Part shown: positions 30,876 through 42,302 of the stretch, piece by piece
Layout: each line of letters opens with the position of its first letter
Numbering within the stretch: position 1 is the first letter of the stretch
From: Branchiostoma lanceolatum
Lineage: Eukaryota > Chordata > Leptocardii > Amphioxiformes > Branchiostomatidae
Assembly (NCBI RefSeq): GCF_035083965.1
Contig: NC_089726.1
Span: forward strand, 20,031,501 to 20,095,500
Direction: 5' to 3'
Length of the DNA stretch: 64,000 bases
The notes under the pieces: generated by a model
Database searches by the model: none
Seen by the model: the letters and a program-made list of their open reading frames with translations, nothing else
Told to the model about the DNA's origin: nothing
Program-made: the position numbers and the translations under genes

Positions 30876-31660
30876 GGACCCACTTTTCCCTCGGTGTCTA
30901 CGGTGACATAGCGCGTGGTCAATAACATATAAACATATCATAAACCACTGGTATGCCTAAACACTCACCCGAACTCATCCTCACTCACCCGAACTAATCC
31001 GAGTCTAATATGCAGTATACACGGCGCAAGGACTTTATGTGAAGCTCTGGATACATTGTCTTTGCAATTATAAATAAAAATAATGCAGCCAATCTTAAGT
31101 ATTTACCAGTTTTTGCATGTTACCCCTCTCGTTTCAAGATGAGAAGGAATGTCTGCCCGCCATATTGGATTTTCATTGTTGTGGTCCATTTAGGTCCGCT
31201 AATACCATTTGTAGTTTGACAGACGACAGGTAAATAAAATGTCGGATGCTGTTTGAGTCATAGATTGTAGTATATCAAAGTTGTATCGCAATCAACTTAT
31301 GATAACTGTGCACAAAGTGTTTTTCAGCCTCAGATACAAGCACGTATTTGTTATCATAGAAACTAGCAGAGAAACATACAAAACTGGTAAATACTTAACA
31401 AATAAAGACTTGCTGCATTATTTTTTCATAATTGCATAGGCAATGTATCTACAGCGTCACATTAAGTCATTGTCCCTTTGCACACTGCATCATCATCATC
31501 ATCCGTCGACCTCAGCAGCAGAGGACGGGGCGAGCCCTTGTACAACCGAAGCCCACATCACATGTCTGACATGCACACTGCATATTTGACTCGGATGAGT
31601 TCGGGTGAGTTCGGATGAGATCGGGGAGGTGTTCACAAACTACCGAGTTCGCTTCGCTCA
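30876..31660. mobile_element. Long imperfect foldback element related to the 18698-18860 MITE, right end eroded
   Basis: TTAA (30872-30875) precedes a CCCTCGGTGTCTACGGTGAC end like that at 18698. Arms at about 30960-31118 and 31380-31606 are mutual complements (e.g. CTCACCCGAACTCATC with GATGAGTTCGGGTGAG; AAGTATTTACCAGTTTT with AAACTGGTAAATACTT). An 85-bp unrelated insert with a CATCATCATCATC start splits the right arm near 31478-31562. The right end runs into the 3'UTR of the NXPE-like gene. Confidence 0.6.
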
Positions 31661-31665
31661 CCGCT

Positions 31666-34600
31666 CTACTTGGGACAGACGTGAGACAGTAGCATGTTGA
31701 GTTCATTGTCCACCACAGTTTGATCTGGGTGCACGTTGTCCTTTCCCCACTGACAGACAGTCATGTCCCAGAAGTCCAACACCACCACGTCTGGGTCCGT
31801 CCGGAACATCTCTCGTATCACCTCCGTGATCTGGTAAGCCAGCCAGTCGCTTCCGAGCAAATAATACAACAGTGACCTCCCTAAGTGCTCCCGCGTGGTT
31901 CCAGTCCTGACGAAGACGTGCGTGCCCGGGTCTCTTCGCTGGAGGCGGTGGATGGCGTGCCGTATGGCGTGCAGTCGCGACCGGATCATGTCCAGTGGTT
32001 CCGCGGTAAAGTGAGCCCACAGGCTCAGGACCACAACCGTGTTCGACCCGCCCGGAATGGAGTCCAGTTGTTCACCAGCGTATCTCAGCTCGGAGAAGAG
32101 ATACGGGAGTAGTGTATTTATGGGGAGGTGGTGAAACCGGTAGTGGACAACGACATCCCAGCGTTCCGACGTTCCACGTTTCAGCTCTATAAATCAAACC
32201 ACCATGATGAAAAAAGAATTATACATTTTGTGTAATCAATGAACACATGTGGGTGTCGCTGATCGCAGGTTAGTGAACCGTAGCTCGTGAAAGGACAGCC
32301 TCTGCGTTTTAGGCATACAAAGACATTTATCGGTTATTTGGGCTTCGCCGCGCTTTATGTGTTATTCTAAAAGTGACGAACGGTCTTCTATTGAGCTGTA
32401 AGTCAGCGAATGCATATGGGAACAACAAAATGGCACTGACAACGGCATGTGAACACGCCATTAAGAAATCAAAACCGAATGAAATGTAATCTCCAAGCAG
32501 ATCTAACGGTTGCAAAGACCTTAATCCAACTGACAAAAGGAGTTTTTATTGCAATAACGGGTTGCAATAAAAGCTCCTTTTGCCAGTTGGACGAGGTCTC
32601 TGCAACCGTTAGATCTGCTTGGAGATTAAATGGAATCATCAAGGTCTCTGTTCGGAGTTACGGGGGGTGCAAATCGATTAAACTTGAAGAGTGACATTTA
32701 GATTAATCAAAAATAGGTCCAGTTTATACATAATTGAACGTAAAAAATGTGTAGTTCGCAAACCTTTAGTGTTTTGTCTGTCATTCTTTAGGGGTAGAAT
32801 CGCCTGTAACCTTTCGTACCACTGTCGAACGGTGGAGTCACCTTCAAATGGAAAAAAAAGAAGAGTCGTTTTAAGATTATAGATATAGATAGAAACTCTC
32901 CCATTTTCGGTAACAAGAAAAGAAAATGCTATTCATGCAATCAAACGTGTGTTGTGACCACCCAAAGGACTTGACGAGAAGGGTCTGCCTTTTTACCGAA
33001 ATGCCCCGGAATGCCCTTTTTACACCGGAATGATTTCTCGTTCCCTGGGCCATAAATACATAATTTCATGCCAAAATACAGCAACCTGTGGTGTTTAATC
33101 ATCAAAGCATAGCGTATTCAGGTAGAATTCACTCTCTTTTATGGGCATTCCGGGGCATTTCGGTGTAAAAAGGGCATTCCGGGGAATTCCGGTAAAAAGG
33201 CAGACCAGACGAGAATGGTCACGGTATACAGGTGGCTACTATTGACATAGTTCTTAATGCTTGTGTCATTGGGAAAATAACCTAACAGAACAAGAGGTCA
33301 CAATGGCCAGGCGGGCTTTCTGTAGATGTTATCACTATTAGGTTTGGCTGTACTTCTGACGTTTCTCACTCACTCACTCACTCACTCACTCACTCACTCA
33401 CTCACTCACTCACTCACTCACTCACTCACACATTAACTCATTCACTCACTCACTCACTCACTCACTCACTCACTCACTCACTCACTCACTCACTCACTCC
33501 TCCTCCTCCTGCACGACCACTTGTACGCATACCAGTAGCCAGGATTTTGATGGGGGGGGGGTTCTTTTTAATGTTTGAGGGACCAGCGAGCGCCGTAGGC
33601 GCGAGACGAGCCCCGCAGGCGGGAGCTTCCTAGGGGGGTCGGGGGGTATGCCCCTCCGGAAAATGTTTAAAATTGAACCTTCTGATATGGCATTTCCTGT
33701 TTTTTTGAGAGGATTTCAAAGAAAGAAATTAGAGACAAAGTGAGCAGTTTTTCTTGGATTCTAGCCCCACTGGTGTTACAAATAAGTCCACCTTGAAAAA
33801 ACCTTAGTTGTCCTTCGAGCGTGTAAAATTTCAAAAATTGAACCTTCTGAAAGGCCATTTCCTGTGTTTTGAAAGGGTTGCAGAGAAAAAAAAAACAGAG
33901 AAAAAGTACTAGTGAGAAGTTTTTTCTAGGATTCTAGCCTCTGTGGCCTTGCTGGTGATACAAATAAATCCGCCTTGAAAAAAATCTTGTTAATTAAAAA
34001 GTGGACCTTCAAGCCTGTGAAAGTGGACCTTCAAGTCTGGGGGGGGGGGGGTTCCGAACCCCCGAACCCCCCCTGGCTACGGGCATGGACCTTAGAGCTG
34101 ACTAGTTTTCCCTAGGCTTCGCCATCCTTCTCTGTATCAACTTTCTATGAGCTGCAGCTGGTTATATTACGTATACACTGAGCGACCTGTCACACCTAGT
34201 CTTTGCACATCTGCCTGCAACCGTGACTGGAACATTGTCTTAATGAGCCATATTGCAATCCCAGTGCGGTGCTGCACGGTATTTTGGTTAAGGTCAGAGG
34301 TCAAGGGCCCTGGTGACAAAAACAACATCCGCGTGGCCAGCGCGTCAAATGCTAAGGTCATGATTGAAGAAAGGGCCCCGCCGGGTAGTTCACGGGCTGT
34401 ATTTTGGCACTTCAGTATTTCGGGCGTGACCTCTTCGTGGCCCCGTGGGACTGCCTTGGGACTTTCGGATTATTTTTTTGGTCTAGCCGGGACACCGAAT
34501 CATTTCAACCCGGCCTTAAAATCAACGCGGGATTCGTTGACAAATAGACGCCGAGAGATAATTGAATATAGCTGGCATCATGTCATATCTGGGCCTGATA

Positions 34601-37600
34601 CGGGTGCTCCGGACCGTGTGATAACTATCCGTATCACATAGGGTTCGGGAGTTGTATCACACGGGCTTCCATAGAATATTTCGAATGCATTTCGAGCGCG
34701 CCAGTGCAGTTGCACCGCCGTAGAAAATTCGAATACCGGATTCGGAGGTTGGAATCGATGTTGTTGCAGTTTTGTGCTCGAGGACACAAAAATTTCTCAG
34801 CTTATGGCGCATTTCACATTGAAATGTGTTTTTTTCGGGTGGGTATGACATAAATAGAATACATACGGGCGATCCTGGCCTACTCGCGGTCGGGCTGGTA
34901 CCTCGGGTGATATGGGATACCCCGTGTTGTATTCTATATGTCCACCGGGACAAATTTGTGGCTTCGGGGGCCGCCTGGGACTACACCGGCGCCATTGGGA
35001 CCTAGGCATAAACAAGGACTTGTAGTATTGACCTTTGACCACAGTGAATTGCGGTGGCACATGCGCATTTCGAACTGTGAGGAGATTTATAGGATGAGAG
35101 AGACAGCTGAGCCACAAAAGCGGCTTTTTAGAACTTTAACTGTGGGGTTCAAGCGCCAACAACTGACCAGTCTAACTGGTCCGGACCTTTAAGCCTAGCA
35201 CTGACCAACCTGTCTTAGCAAGTCAGTTGGCGGCGCTTCGAATTCAACCCCACTGTTGCAGGACACTGGAATTCCTGGTCCGTTGCTGTAGCATTGCTTA
35301 AAGTAGACCAAGCAGACCGGACTCACCATGAAAGTATATAGTCTTATTTGCCAGGCACCGTTGGACGTCCGTTGTGTTAAAAACTCGCACGTTGCAGATG
35401 GATGACTGCCAAGCCCCTCGTGACCAATACCCCTGGGTACCCGGGGTCAGAGAGTCGGACTCGTTCCCAGGACACGGAAGAAGCTTTGCAGAACTGGGGA
35501 CGACTGGCGGATGGACGCGGATGGGCACCGAGAGGTTTGCTTCTAGTTCTTCTTCCAGGTACGGCCTGCGCATGCGTGGCAAAGAAGAGAACAACGTTAT
35601 GTCATCCATCAATATATGTTTTATCCGTCAACGTCTCCTTTTTGATGTGTTTGAATTATTATGATTAGTGCATTGATGCAAGTATATCTACATGTATGAA
35701 CGTGCATGGACCATGACGAGGGGGATAAAAGCTAAATGACGTTTAGGACCGCATTGTTTGCACTGCAGCGACACCTAGCTGTTCTACTTCACACTGCAGC
35801 GACACCGTGCTGCAGTGTAGAGTAGAACCAGCCAATGTTGCCTTGTGGAAGGTGATCGGTGGTAGACCGAGACGTTGGCAGATGGAAACAAGACATTGGT
35901 TATGAACCAAAATCGTTTAATCAACTTGCATTAAGACCAACGCAAGCAAATGTTATGGATGAGATAAGCGACCTGATTTTGAAAAATAGCAAGAACAAGA
36001 AATTTTGCCCAGGCATGGTTATGGCGACGTCGCGGACACTTGCTCATGAATGATTAATGAGCTTGCCTTATTCGGCAATGAGCGGACTGACGAACTCATC
36101 TCCAGACGGAAGTCGCGGACAAGATCGGTGGGCTTGCTCGGCTTTCGCTGCCGCTGGGAAGCCCATATAACAGAGGTTCTTCCCTCGGCCGCCTGTCCTT
36201 ACACTTAGAAATACGTCCCTGCCATGAGGCAGTGTCTGTAGGGTGGACTGCTGATGCTGACGAAGCCACTCTAATCCAAACAAGTCTTCCACAGCTGAAG
36301 CAAAACTGTCGGCTGCCATTTGTTTTGGGTAACCAAAGCAACGATGTAACACGTAACCTGATTGGTTGATAGCTTCCCAGTGTTCTTTGCGCGATTGCTT
36401 CCGATGATGGGAAGCAAACCCCTCTGATTGGCTGAAGCTGTTTTGGTGGCGAGGTCGCCATAACCATGTCTGGGCACGCTGATAATCAGGGCCCCTTCGC
36501 GACCGATGTATCGTGGAGCGTAGGGGGCCTGATTTATGAGGGTGTGGTGAGGTTGCCATGAGTGTAGTTGCCACCATGGTGATACTGGTCTACCACACGT
36601 GTGTCACTTTGTGTCACTTCTTAAATACAGAATAAAACACTTGTTGGTTCTTAAACCATGTTTGTCGCTTCAATTATTGCTACCACATTTACGGTGTACA
36701 TTTTGAAAATCTAGGCATCTTCTTTTTGTTTCTTCATTTTTCAATTAGGAGTGTGCGGTGGATGTTATACATAAGATTAACTTGTTTTGCATGTGGCCTT
36801 GCTTTAATATACTGTAAATCCATTTCATATTACGGTTGGTAATTTTAGCTGTTGGGGAAAAGGGAATAGTTCACGGCATAATATTCAATTTCAATTGTGG
36901 GAGCAAACATCACTCTCAAATGTCACTCTCAAATGTTAGTAATCAAATATTTGCAATGATGAAATTTTAACGGTTGACTAGTGACCGTTAAAGTAGCTAG
37001 AATTAAGTTACCGTTAACATATGAAGAATTACAGTATGCTTGTTTGGGGCATTTTGAGGGACTTACCCTCTGAAGAATTTCTTCTCTTCTGTAGACGCAA
37101 GGCCCAGTACATTCCCAAATCTCGGGCCCATCCACCTGCACTTCGAGATGCTGTCGCAAGGGAGGTTCTCCGGTCTCTCACAGAACCAAGTTCCGTTCGC
37201 GTCCGGTTTTGAGAAATCGCACTGTTGATGGGCAGGAAGTTTGGAGTAGGGAGAACTGAAGCACTGACGCTCTTCCGTGACGCCTGTTTTTACGCCGACA
37301 AAAGTGCAGTGGAAGCCTCTCTTGTTTGGAACTTCTCGCACTCGCTGGAGAACCCTGACTGCTTCGCTCGGGTGGACGAGTTGGATCCGGACCTACCGGG
37401 AATGACACAGGACAGTTTCAATTCACAAAATAAAAGTTAAATTAGAAAAGTTACGGAATTGCACTGCCGAAAACACAGGGGAATGTAGACAAACTTGGTA
37501 CCACATGCGACAATTCAACAAGTTATTGTGGGAATCGCGGTGTCATTACTTCTTTGAATTGCCCAAAATTGCAGGCTGGAGTCCAGCCTTGTTAGCTTTG

Positions 37601-39721
37601 GTCGGCTCCCAGAGTTCCGCTAGCCTGGAATGCAGACTGGCGGATCTTGGGAAGCATGTAAAAGCTAACAAGGCTGGACTCCAGGCTACAAACTTGTGCT
37701 GACTGCATGATAATTTCTCGAGCATCCTAAGCCCCCCTCTCACAAGACCCACGTCACGCTGGCGGCGACGCTGCGGCCGATCGAATTGACAAAGCACTCA
37801 ACGAATTTCATCGACAAAAAAAAAACGAATCTTTTCAATCTTTGTGTGTTTTGTTGTCTTTTTGGTCAAACTTGTACGGTTTGCATGATATTCCCATTAT
37901 AAAGTCAAGGGTAACACACATCCAGTTAAGGACGCAGCGACGCCGCCAGCATGCCGCGGGTCCAGTGAGAGGGTGGCTTAAGTAAGCGAGCGGCTGCCGA
38001 AGCGAGTACCGTACCAGGCCATATTCCAATCGAGATAAGGACGCAAAGATGTTGATATGGGAAAAACAATGTGAAAAATTCACGGCCTAACACAGCCACA
38101 ACATTTTTCACGTACCGAGACGCCCCCTACCCAGTAGAGCGGGAACTGCACAGAGTAGGTGCCGTTATCATGGTCGGTCACGTGGCCAGCACTACTTTCC
38201 TGCAGCGAGCGGTCGCCGATCAGTCTGGCGCGGAAGAAGTCTCCGCCGTGCGTCTTCCGTCTTCCCTCTACGTCTCGTGCCGTTACTCTCACCTCCAGGA
38301 CGTCTCCTTGGCGGTACAGCCGGTCCCTGTTTAAGACGACGACCTTCGTTTTGTTTGGGCACGTGACTTGCTCACGAAGACGAAGCTCGACCTTCCCAAT
38401 GATGGACGGTCCCAGATTCGTGTTGTTTGACCTCTTGGCTTCCAAAAAGACCCGAGGCTTTGGTATTGGTGTCGGGATTTCATGATGGTCTTCCCAGGTC
38501 TACATGAGGAAAATAACACCGCCATCATGTTTTAATTAAATACTTTATTAAACAAGAATTCGGAGACCTCAAATCTCCATGAAATATATATAATGGAAAT
38601 TAGGTCCACATTTTGCAGAATTTATATTCAACTATGTTCACTGTCACATAACTTCCAAATTCCACAAATTCCAGTTATCTACCTATATTTCAGTTATTTA
38701 CCAATATCGAATTACAGTATTTTCTCATTAATTATGCAAATTAGGTCCCTTTATTTCTCAGCTACATGTGTTGAATTGCTGAACTGTCGTACCATTGAAT
38801 GGCGTGGGTTTATAACATTTCCTCAATAGTAATGAAAAATAGATTCTGATTTGCATTATTGCCATTTCATTTTATCAAGTAACACTTTTTATATCATAAA
38901 AACAAGTATACAGGTTTGGTTGTATATCCCTTTGTGGTTTGACCACTAGCTGTGGGGCTCCTGGGGAATACTTAACCCAGTTACAAAACTAACAGGTGCC
39001 AGCTGTCAGCATGCTTAGAATGGAAATATAGATTTTCCTCATTACTTATGCAAATTAAGTCCCAATTTGCATGATATGCACTTCTTCTGTACATCTCTGT
39101 CTAAGCCACCTGCATATCAAATAATGTGGAAATCTGTCGTTCCTTTGTTCAGTTAATACTCCTTGGAAGATTTTGACAAAAACGTCAGTTCAGTTCCAGT
39201 GTCACATACCAACGGGCCCAAAATTGACATTGACATTTGTTCTCCCAACACCTACCAACATACCAAATATCATTACACTCCCTCCGGACGTTCTTGAGTT
39301 ATGCTGACACCAAGCATCCGGACACACACACAAACACGCACGCAAACAAACACACACAAATACGCTTTAAACAATATTTCCATGAAAAAATCTCAATTTT
39401 TCCTTTAGATAATGATGCTAGTTGAAAATGTCATAGTCCTACCAATATGAGGTTGGTATTACCACATGATATATAACGATGCCCGATAGATAAGATGGCG
39501 GCCTTGCTCGTTGGTTGAATCTGGAAGCGTTTAATGTGCTTGCACAAAACTGTAGTCACCTGACAACTTCCAGGTTTACCTATCCAACATGGCGGACAGT
39601 GATTACACCATAGCAACGCCATAGCAACACGAAAAAGTCGTACCGTAATCTTCTTCGTAATGAAAATGATCCAGACGGCGGACAGCACCACCAGAACGGT
39701 ATTCCTCCACCCGTGGTTCAT
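31666..39721 (-). CDS. NXPE-family protein (neurexophilin/PC-esterase-like), six coding exons
   Basis: Exons on the minus strand: 39721-39560, 38499-38116, 37392-37067, 35565-35327, 32841-32764 and 32186-31666. All five junctions have AG/GT ends and agreeing phases (0,0,2,1,1). Total 1710 bp, 569 residues, close to the usual NXPE length. An N-terminal signal anchor (about residues 8-22, TVLVVLSAVWIIFI) predicts a type II Golgi/secretory membrane protein. Residues 55-185 form the filamin-like domain (GDVLEVRVTARDVEGRRKT, GGDFFRARL). They lead into VHPSEAVRVL and the cysteine-rich section WFCERPENLPCDS. Then come GYWSRGAW, the SGNH block I motif GDSTVRQW (G371-D372-S373) and a C-terminus with D546-N-V-H549, the DxxH of SGNH esterases. 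The enzyme activity is inferred and the substrate unknown. Introns carry several MITEs. Exon 1 is the least certain; there may be further 5' exons. Confidence 0.85.
32489..32626. mobile_element. 138-bp foldback MITE with TA target site (intron 5 of the NXPE-like gene)
   Basis: ATCTCCAAGCAGATCTAACG is repeated in complement at the right end; the centre is TAACGG. TA at 32487-32488 and 32627-32628 fits Tc1/mariner-type insertion. The inverted repeat shares TCTCCAAGCAGA with the element at 63411-63581. Confidence 0.85.
32981..33207. mobile_element. 227-bp foldback MITE with 8-bp target duplication (intron 4)
   Basis: The ends GGGTCTGCCTTTTTACCG and the complement of CGGTAAAAAGGCAGACCA pair, with nested GGGCATTCCGGGGCATTT repeats inside. 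Direct repeats GACGAGAA lie at 32973-32980 and 33208-33215. An 8-bp duplication suggests hAT. Confidence 0.85.
33366..33500 (+). repeat. (CACT)n microsatellite
   Basis: About 30 tetranucleotide repeats with one interruption (CACACATTAACTCATT near 33427), in an intron of the NXPE-like gene. Confidence 0.97.
33530..34086. mobile_element. Inverted-repeat element with two internal ~160-bp repeats (intron)
   Basis: The left end GTAGCCAGGATTTTGATGGG and right end CCCCCCTGGCTACGGG are inverted repeats with poly-G/poly-C. Inside, AAAATTGAACCTTCTGA starts two similar units (33669 and 33832), each ending in AAATAAGTCC/AAATAAATCC. No clean target duplication was found. Confidence 0.65.
34087..35137. 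other. Intronic DNA, no further feature identified
   Basis: Between the element at 33530 and exon 4 of the NXPE-like gene. Several ORFs overlap on both strands with no recognisable domain or splice context; I treat them as chance. Confidence 0.45.
35138..35262. repeat. Small imperfect inverted repeat
   Basis: CTGTGGGGTTCAAGCGCC and its near complement GGCGCTTCGAATTCAACCCC face each other, with CAACTGAC-type inner stems. Probably a short MITE in intron 3, next to the donor of exon 4's neighbour. Confidence 0.5.
35750..35930. mobile_element. Penelope-like element terminal fragment
   Basis: The block with CACTGCAGCGACACC, GCTGCAGTGTAGAGTAG, AACCAGCCAATGTT and GACCGAGACGTTGG resembles 40795-40910 (CAGCGACACC, GCTGCAGTGTAATG, AACCAGTCAGAATT, CCAAAACGTCGG). 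The latter is next to a Penelope-type endonuclease tail. It lies in intron 3 of the NXPE-like gene. Confidence 0.4.
36020..36545. mobile_element. Degraded relative of the hAT-like MITE (intron 3)
   Basis: Phrases shared with 13555-13941 and 23269-23651: TTGCTCATGAATGATTAATG, CCTGATTGGTTGATAGCTTC, GAAGCTGTTTTGGTGGCG, GGGCCCCTTCGCG and a final GAGGGTGTGGTG. An unrelated stretch (about 36080-36320) interrupts it. Confidence 0.7.
36546..37020. other. Intronic DNA without recognised elements
   Basis: AT-rich sequence of intron 3 of the NXPE-like gene. Nothing supported. Confidence 0.45.
37569..37688. mobile_element. Foldback MITE in intron 2 of the NXPE-like gene
   Basis: AGGCTGGAGTCCAGCCTTGT and its complement near 37665-37687 form the arms, with AAAGCTAACAAGG-type stems inside. 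The flanks CAAAATTG and CAAACTTG differ by one base, a possible 8-bp target duplication. Confidence 0.65.
38555..39420. repeat. Dispersed ~850-bp AT-rich repeat in intron 1
   Basis: Begins with GACCTCAAATCTCCATGAAA and ends near ATAATGATGCTAG after a CACACAAACACGC-type tract. Parts match 14110-14203, 23020-23130 and 51568-52364 (TCTTGAGTTATGCTGAC, CATAACTTCCAAAT). The related copy at 51568 interrupts a duplicated zinc-finger flank, so this is a mobile repeat. Confidence 0.65.
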
Positions 39722-39813
39722 AACTGTCAACAGAGGCACACGCTTACGTGAAATAAAATAATAAGATAAAGATAAACAAACAAACAAACAAACAAAGGAG
39801 CATCCTTGACTTT

Positions 39814-40165
39814 TACATTCAATGAATATGTCCTGTAACGTCAAATCGTATTTCCGTCTAGTGCACTAAGACCGCCACGTTTTGAAAAACCGGTAAATTT
39901 AAGCTAACTACATGCCTAAGATCATGGAAACGTGTCGTTCCTTGCTTCGGTTGGGCGGTGGTGATTTGATTATTTCTTTGATTATATGGATGGCATTTAC
40001 ATTCAATGAATATGTCCTGCAACGTCAAATTGTATTTCCGTCTAATACACTAAGACCGCCACGTTTTGAAAAACGGTAAATTTAAGCTAACTACATGCCT
40101 AAAATCATGGAAACTTGTCATTCCTTCCTTCGGTTGGGCGGTGGTGATTTGATTATATGGATGAC
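39814..40165 (+). repeat. Two tandem copies of a ~180-bp unit upstream of the NXPE-like gene
   Basis: TTCAATGAATATGTCCTG, AAGACCGCCACGTTTTGAAA and TTCGGTTGGGCGGTGGTGA each occur twice about 178 bp apart. The unit lies just 5' of the first coding exon on the minus strand and could overlap its promoter. Confidence 0.85.
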
Positions 40166-40547
40166 ATCCGTGCGCGAATCAATTTTCGTCCGTTAAAAAA
40201 AAGGTTTCGTCCCTACCGTAAATCGTACAAAGCAGCTGCCAAGTAGTAAATACATGCCATGAATTAAAAAAAAAGGTTCGGGAAAAGGATAGTGATGTAG
40301 TATGCCAAAGCAAATCCAAAGTCAAAGAAGACGATGTAAAAGAATAAAAGGAAAAGTCTATTATTGGATATACTAGGACCATACTCTGTGTGGTACTTAA
40401 TTTGTTAAGCTAACCTCCCTGACCACTAAGATTTCATAATAACGACGATTTTTTTTGACAAACTTTTTATTTCATTCGCACGCTCGCATCGGTTTTGGTG
40501 TTCCCAGAGGATGTCATCCATATAATCAAATCAACATGGCCCTAGAT

Positions 40548-40910
40548 TTAAAAACGTGTTACCTGAATGCTGAATGATGAGGTCCCAAACATACAGAAGT
40601 GTATAAGTATCGAGCAAAAAACAATGCAACGATTATCATCTATTTGAGAATGCGGTCCCAAACGTGACTGAGTCCCCCCCTCATCACGGTTCATGGCTGG
40701 AGTGGATTTCCTGATCCATACAGCCTCCACAGACCGCATTGTGGTGCCATTCCCTGTGACTGTATATATGTAAATACTTTGCGTTTGGGAACGCATCTAT
40801 AAGCAGCGACACCTGTGCTGCAGTGTAATGTGAACCAGTCAGAATTACCTTGAAGATGGTGACAGATGGTCACCAAAACGTCGGTTGAATAAATCTCTTG
40901 GTTGTGTAAA
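40548..40910 (-). mobile_element. Penelope-like element remnant (endonuclease C-terminus and terminal repeat)
   Basis: The minus-strand peptide GTTMRSVEAVWIRKSTPAMN followed by RDEGG resembles the C-terminal end of GIY-YIG endonuclease domains of Penelope-like retroelements (ExxWIR...NRDEG). Next to it, 40795-40910 carries the CAGCGACACC...AACGTCGGTTGAATAAA block typical of their terminal repeats, related to 35750-35930. The element is a fragment and looks broken. Confidence 0.45.
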
Positions 40911-41419
40911 AAAGAGTATTTTTATTCTGAGAACCTCTCATGTAGGGTAACCTTCATGCAACGTTGGTAAATTCCGTTCGACGTGTAAAAGAAATATTCC
41001 GACTGGCTACGTATTTTTTTCCTTTGTTATCAAACAGAAAAACAGAAAATCTATCCAGATATCAGATGGTATGTATATAGATTTATCTTCAATATTGCCA
41101 CGATGTGGCGATCGTCGCGAGACTTTAAAAAAAAAACCCACCCCTATCTTTGAAAAGACAGGATCTGCTTTAGAGTCAAATCCATGTCACCGAGAGGGTT
41201 TTCAGATAATATTGCTAATAAGTTTGAACAATTTTAGATAAATACAATTTCAATCAAAATTGTCAAGAATGAAAGTTTGACCATGTTTAAACTCATATAT
41301 ATATATATTGGAAATATTTTGAAAGTAATTGCACATATATCACTTTCTTAAGAACAATTTTCAAACATCTATGTGATTGTTTCACTGTTGGAACATGTTC
41401 CAACATTTTGCATCATTTT

Positions 41420-41654
41420 CCAAGTTTGAAGTCAGTAATGTTGTCGAAATTTGAAAAAAAAATGTGCACGTTTCGAAAGTAGAGTATGGTCAATATTCTG
41501 ATACCCTTGTCATATTGGAAAATCCAGCATCGATTTTGAAAGTAGACTAAACATCTTAAGTCTTTAGGTTTAAGTCTTTACCAGGAGGCTCAGTTGTCGT
41601 GCCTTCTTCCATGGAACACAACGATCAAAAGATACCGTTTGGCGTGCTCGTTAA
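41420..41654 (+). repeat. Dispersed repeat flanking a TTAA MITE (copy 2)
   Basis: Counterpart of 12090-12325. Confidence 0.7.
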
Positions 41655-41995
41655 AGGAATACAAGGAATATTAGGGTCCGTAAAATCGCATTTGAAAGTC
41701 AATTTATTTAGTCATTTCTATACATGATTAGTTCAAACAACACTATCACAATGCATAACAACGTCTATGATACAAAAATACGACGTTGTTGTGATGTGAC
41801 AACTCTTTGAAAATCATTCCCCTATTTGTAGGCTCGCGAAACTAAGGGGATCATCGTATGGCACGATTTTGTGCGCTCAAAGTATGAAGTTATTACGAAA
41901 ATGTGCTAGACAATGTTAGTAAATGTCACTACCATAAAGATTTCAGCATTTTTTTAATTTACATTTTTCGGGCCCTAATATTGCTTTGGTTGCCT
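41655..41995. mobile_element. 341-bp TTAA-flanked MITE
   Basis: The ends AGGAATACAAGGAATATTAG and, in complement, AGGCAACCAAAGCAATATTA pair. TTAA lies at 41651-41654 and 41996-41999. Shorter relative of 12326-12828. Confidence 0.75.
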
Positions 41996-42009
41996 TTAAA
42001 ACCTTTAGT

Positions 42010-42190
42010 CATGTGCAGGTTGATTTGGTAGCATAATAGATTTTTAACAGTACGCCAAGTTAGTAGCAAACAGTCGCTTACCTCTATTAGAGATTTGCAG
42101 TTTTGTTCGTCTTTGTTATAACGGTTTGACGTTGAGTGCTGTAACGCCTGGCGTCCCCTAACTTTGGTTGAACTTGTAATCGTCAAATTA
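42010..42190. repeat. Third copy of the 13365-13546 repeat
   Basis: CAGGTTGATTTGG, GCCAAGTTAGTAGC and GGCGTCCCCTAACTTTG match 13365-13546 and 23660-23840. Confidence 0.75.
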
Positions 42191-42302
42191 CACAAAAGTA
42201 GACCACAGTGGAAAGAAATGAAGAAAGACTGAATGCAGCCAGAGGCTAGCTGTTTCCACAACCTCTGAGCCGCAGAACACAATGGATCATCATCATCATC
42301 AG

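Noticed and set aside
35298-35612. Apparent degenerate GES active site at the end of NXPE exon 4
   Set aside because: The GES codons read through the splice donor. The true continuation is on the exon at 32841-32764 and gives GDS.
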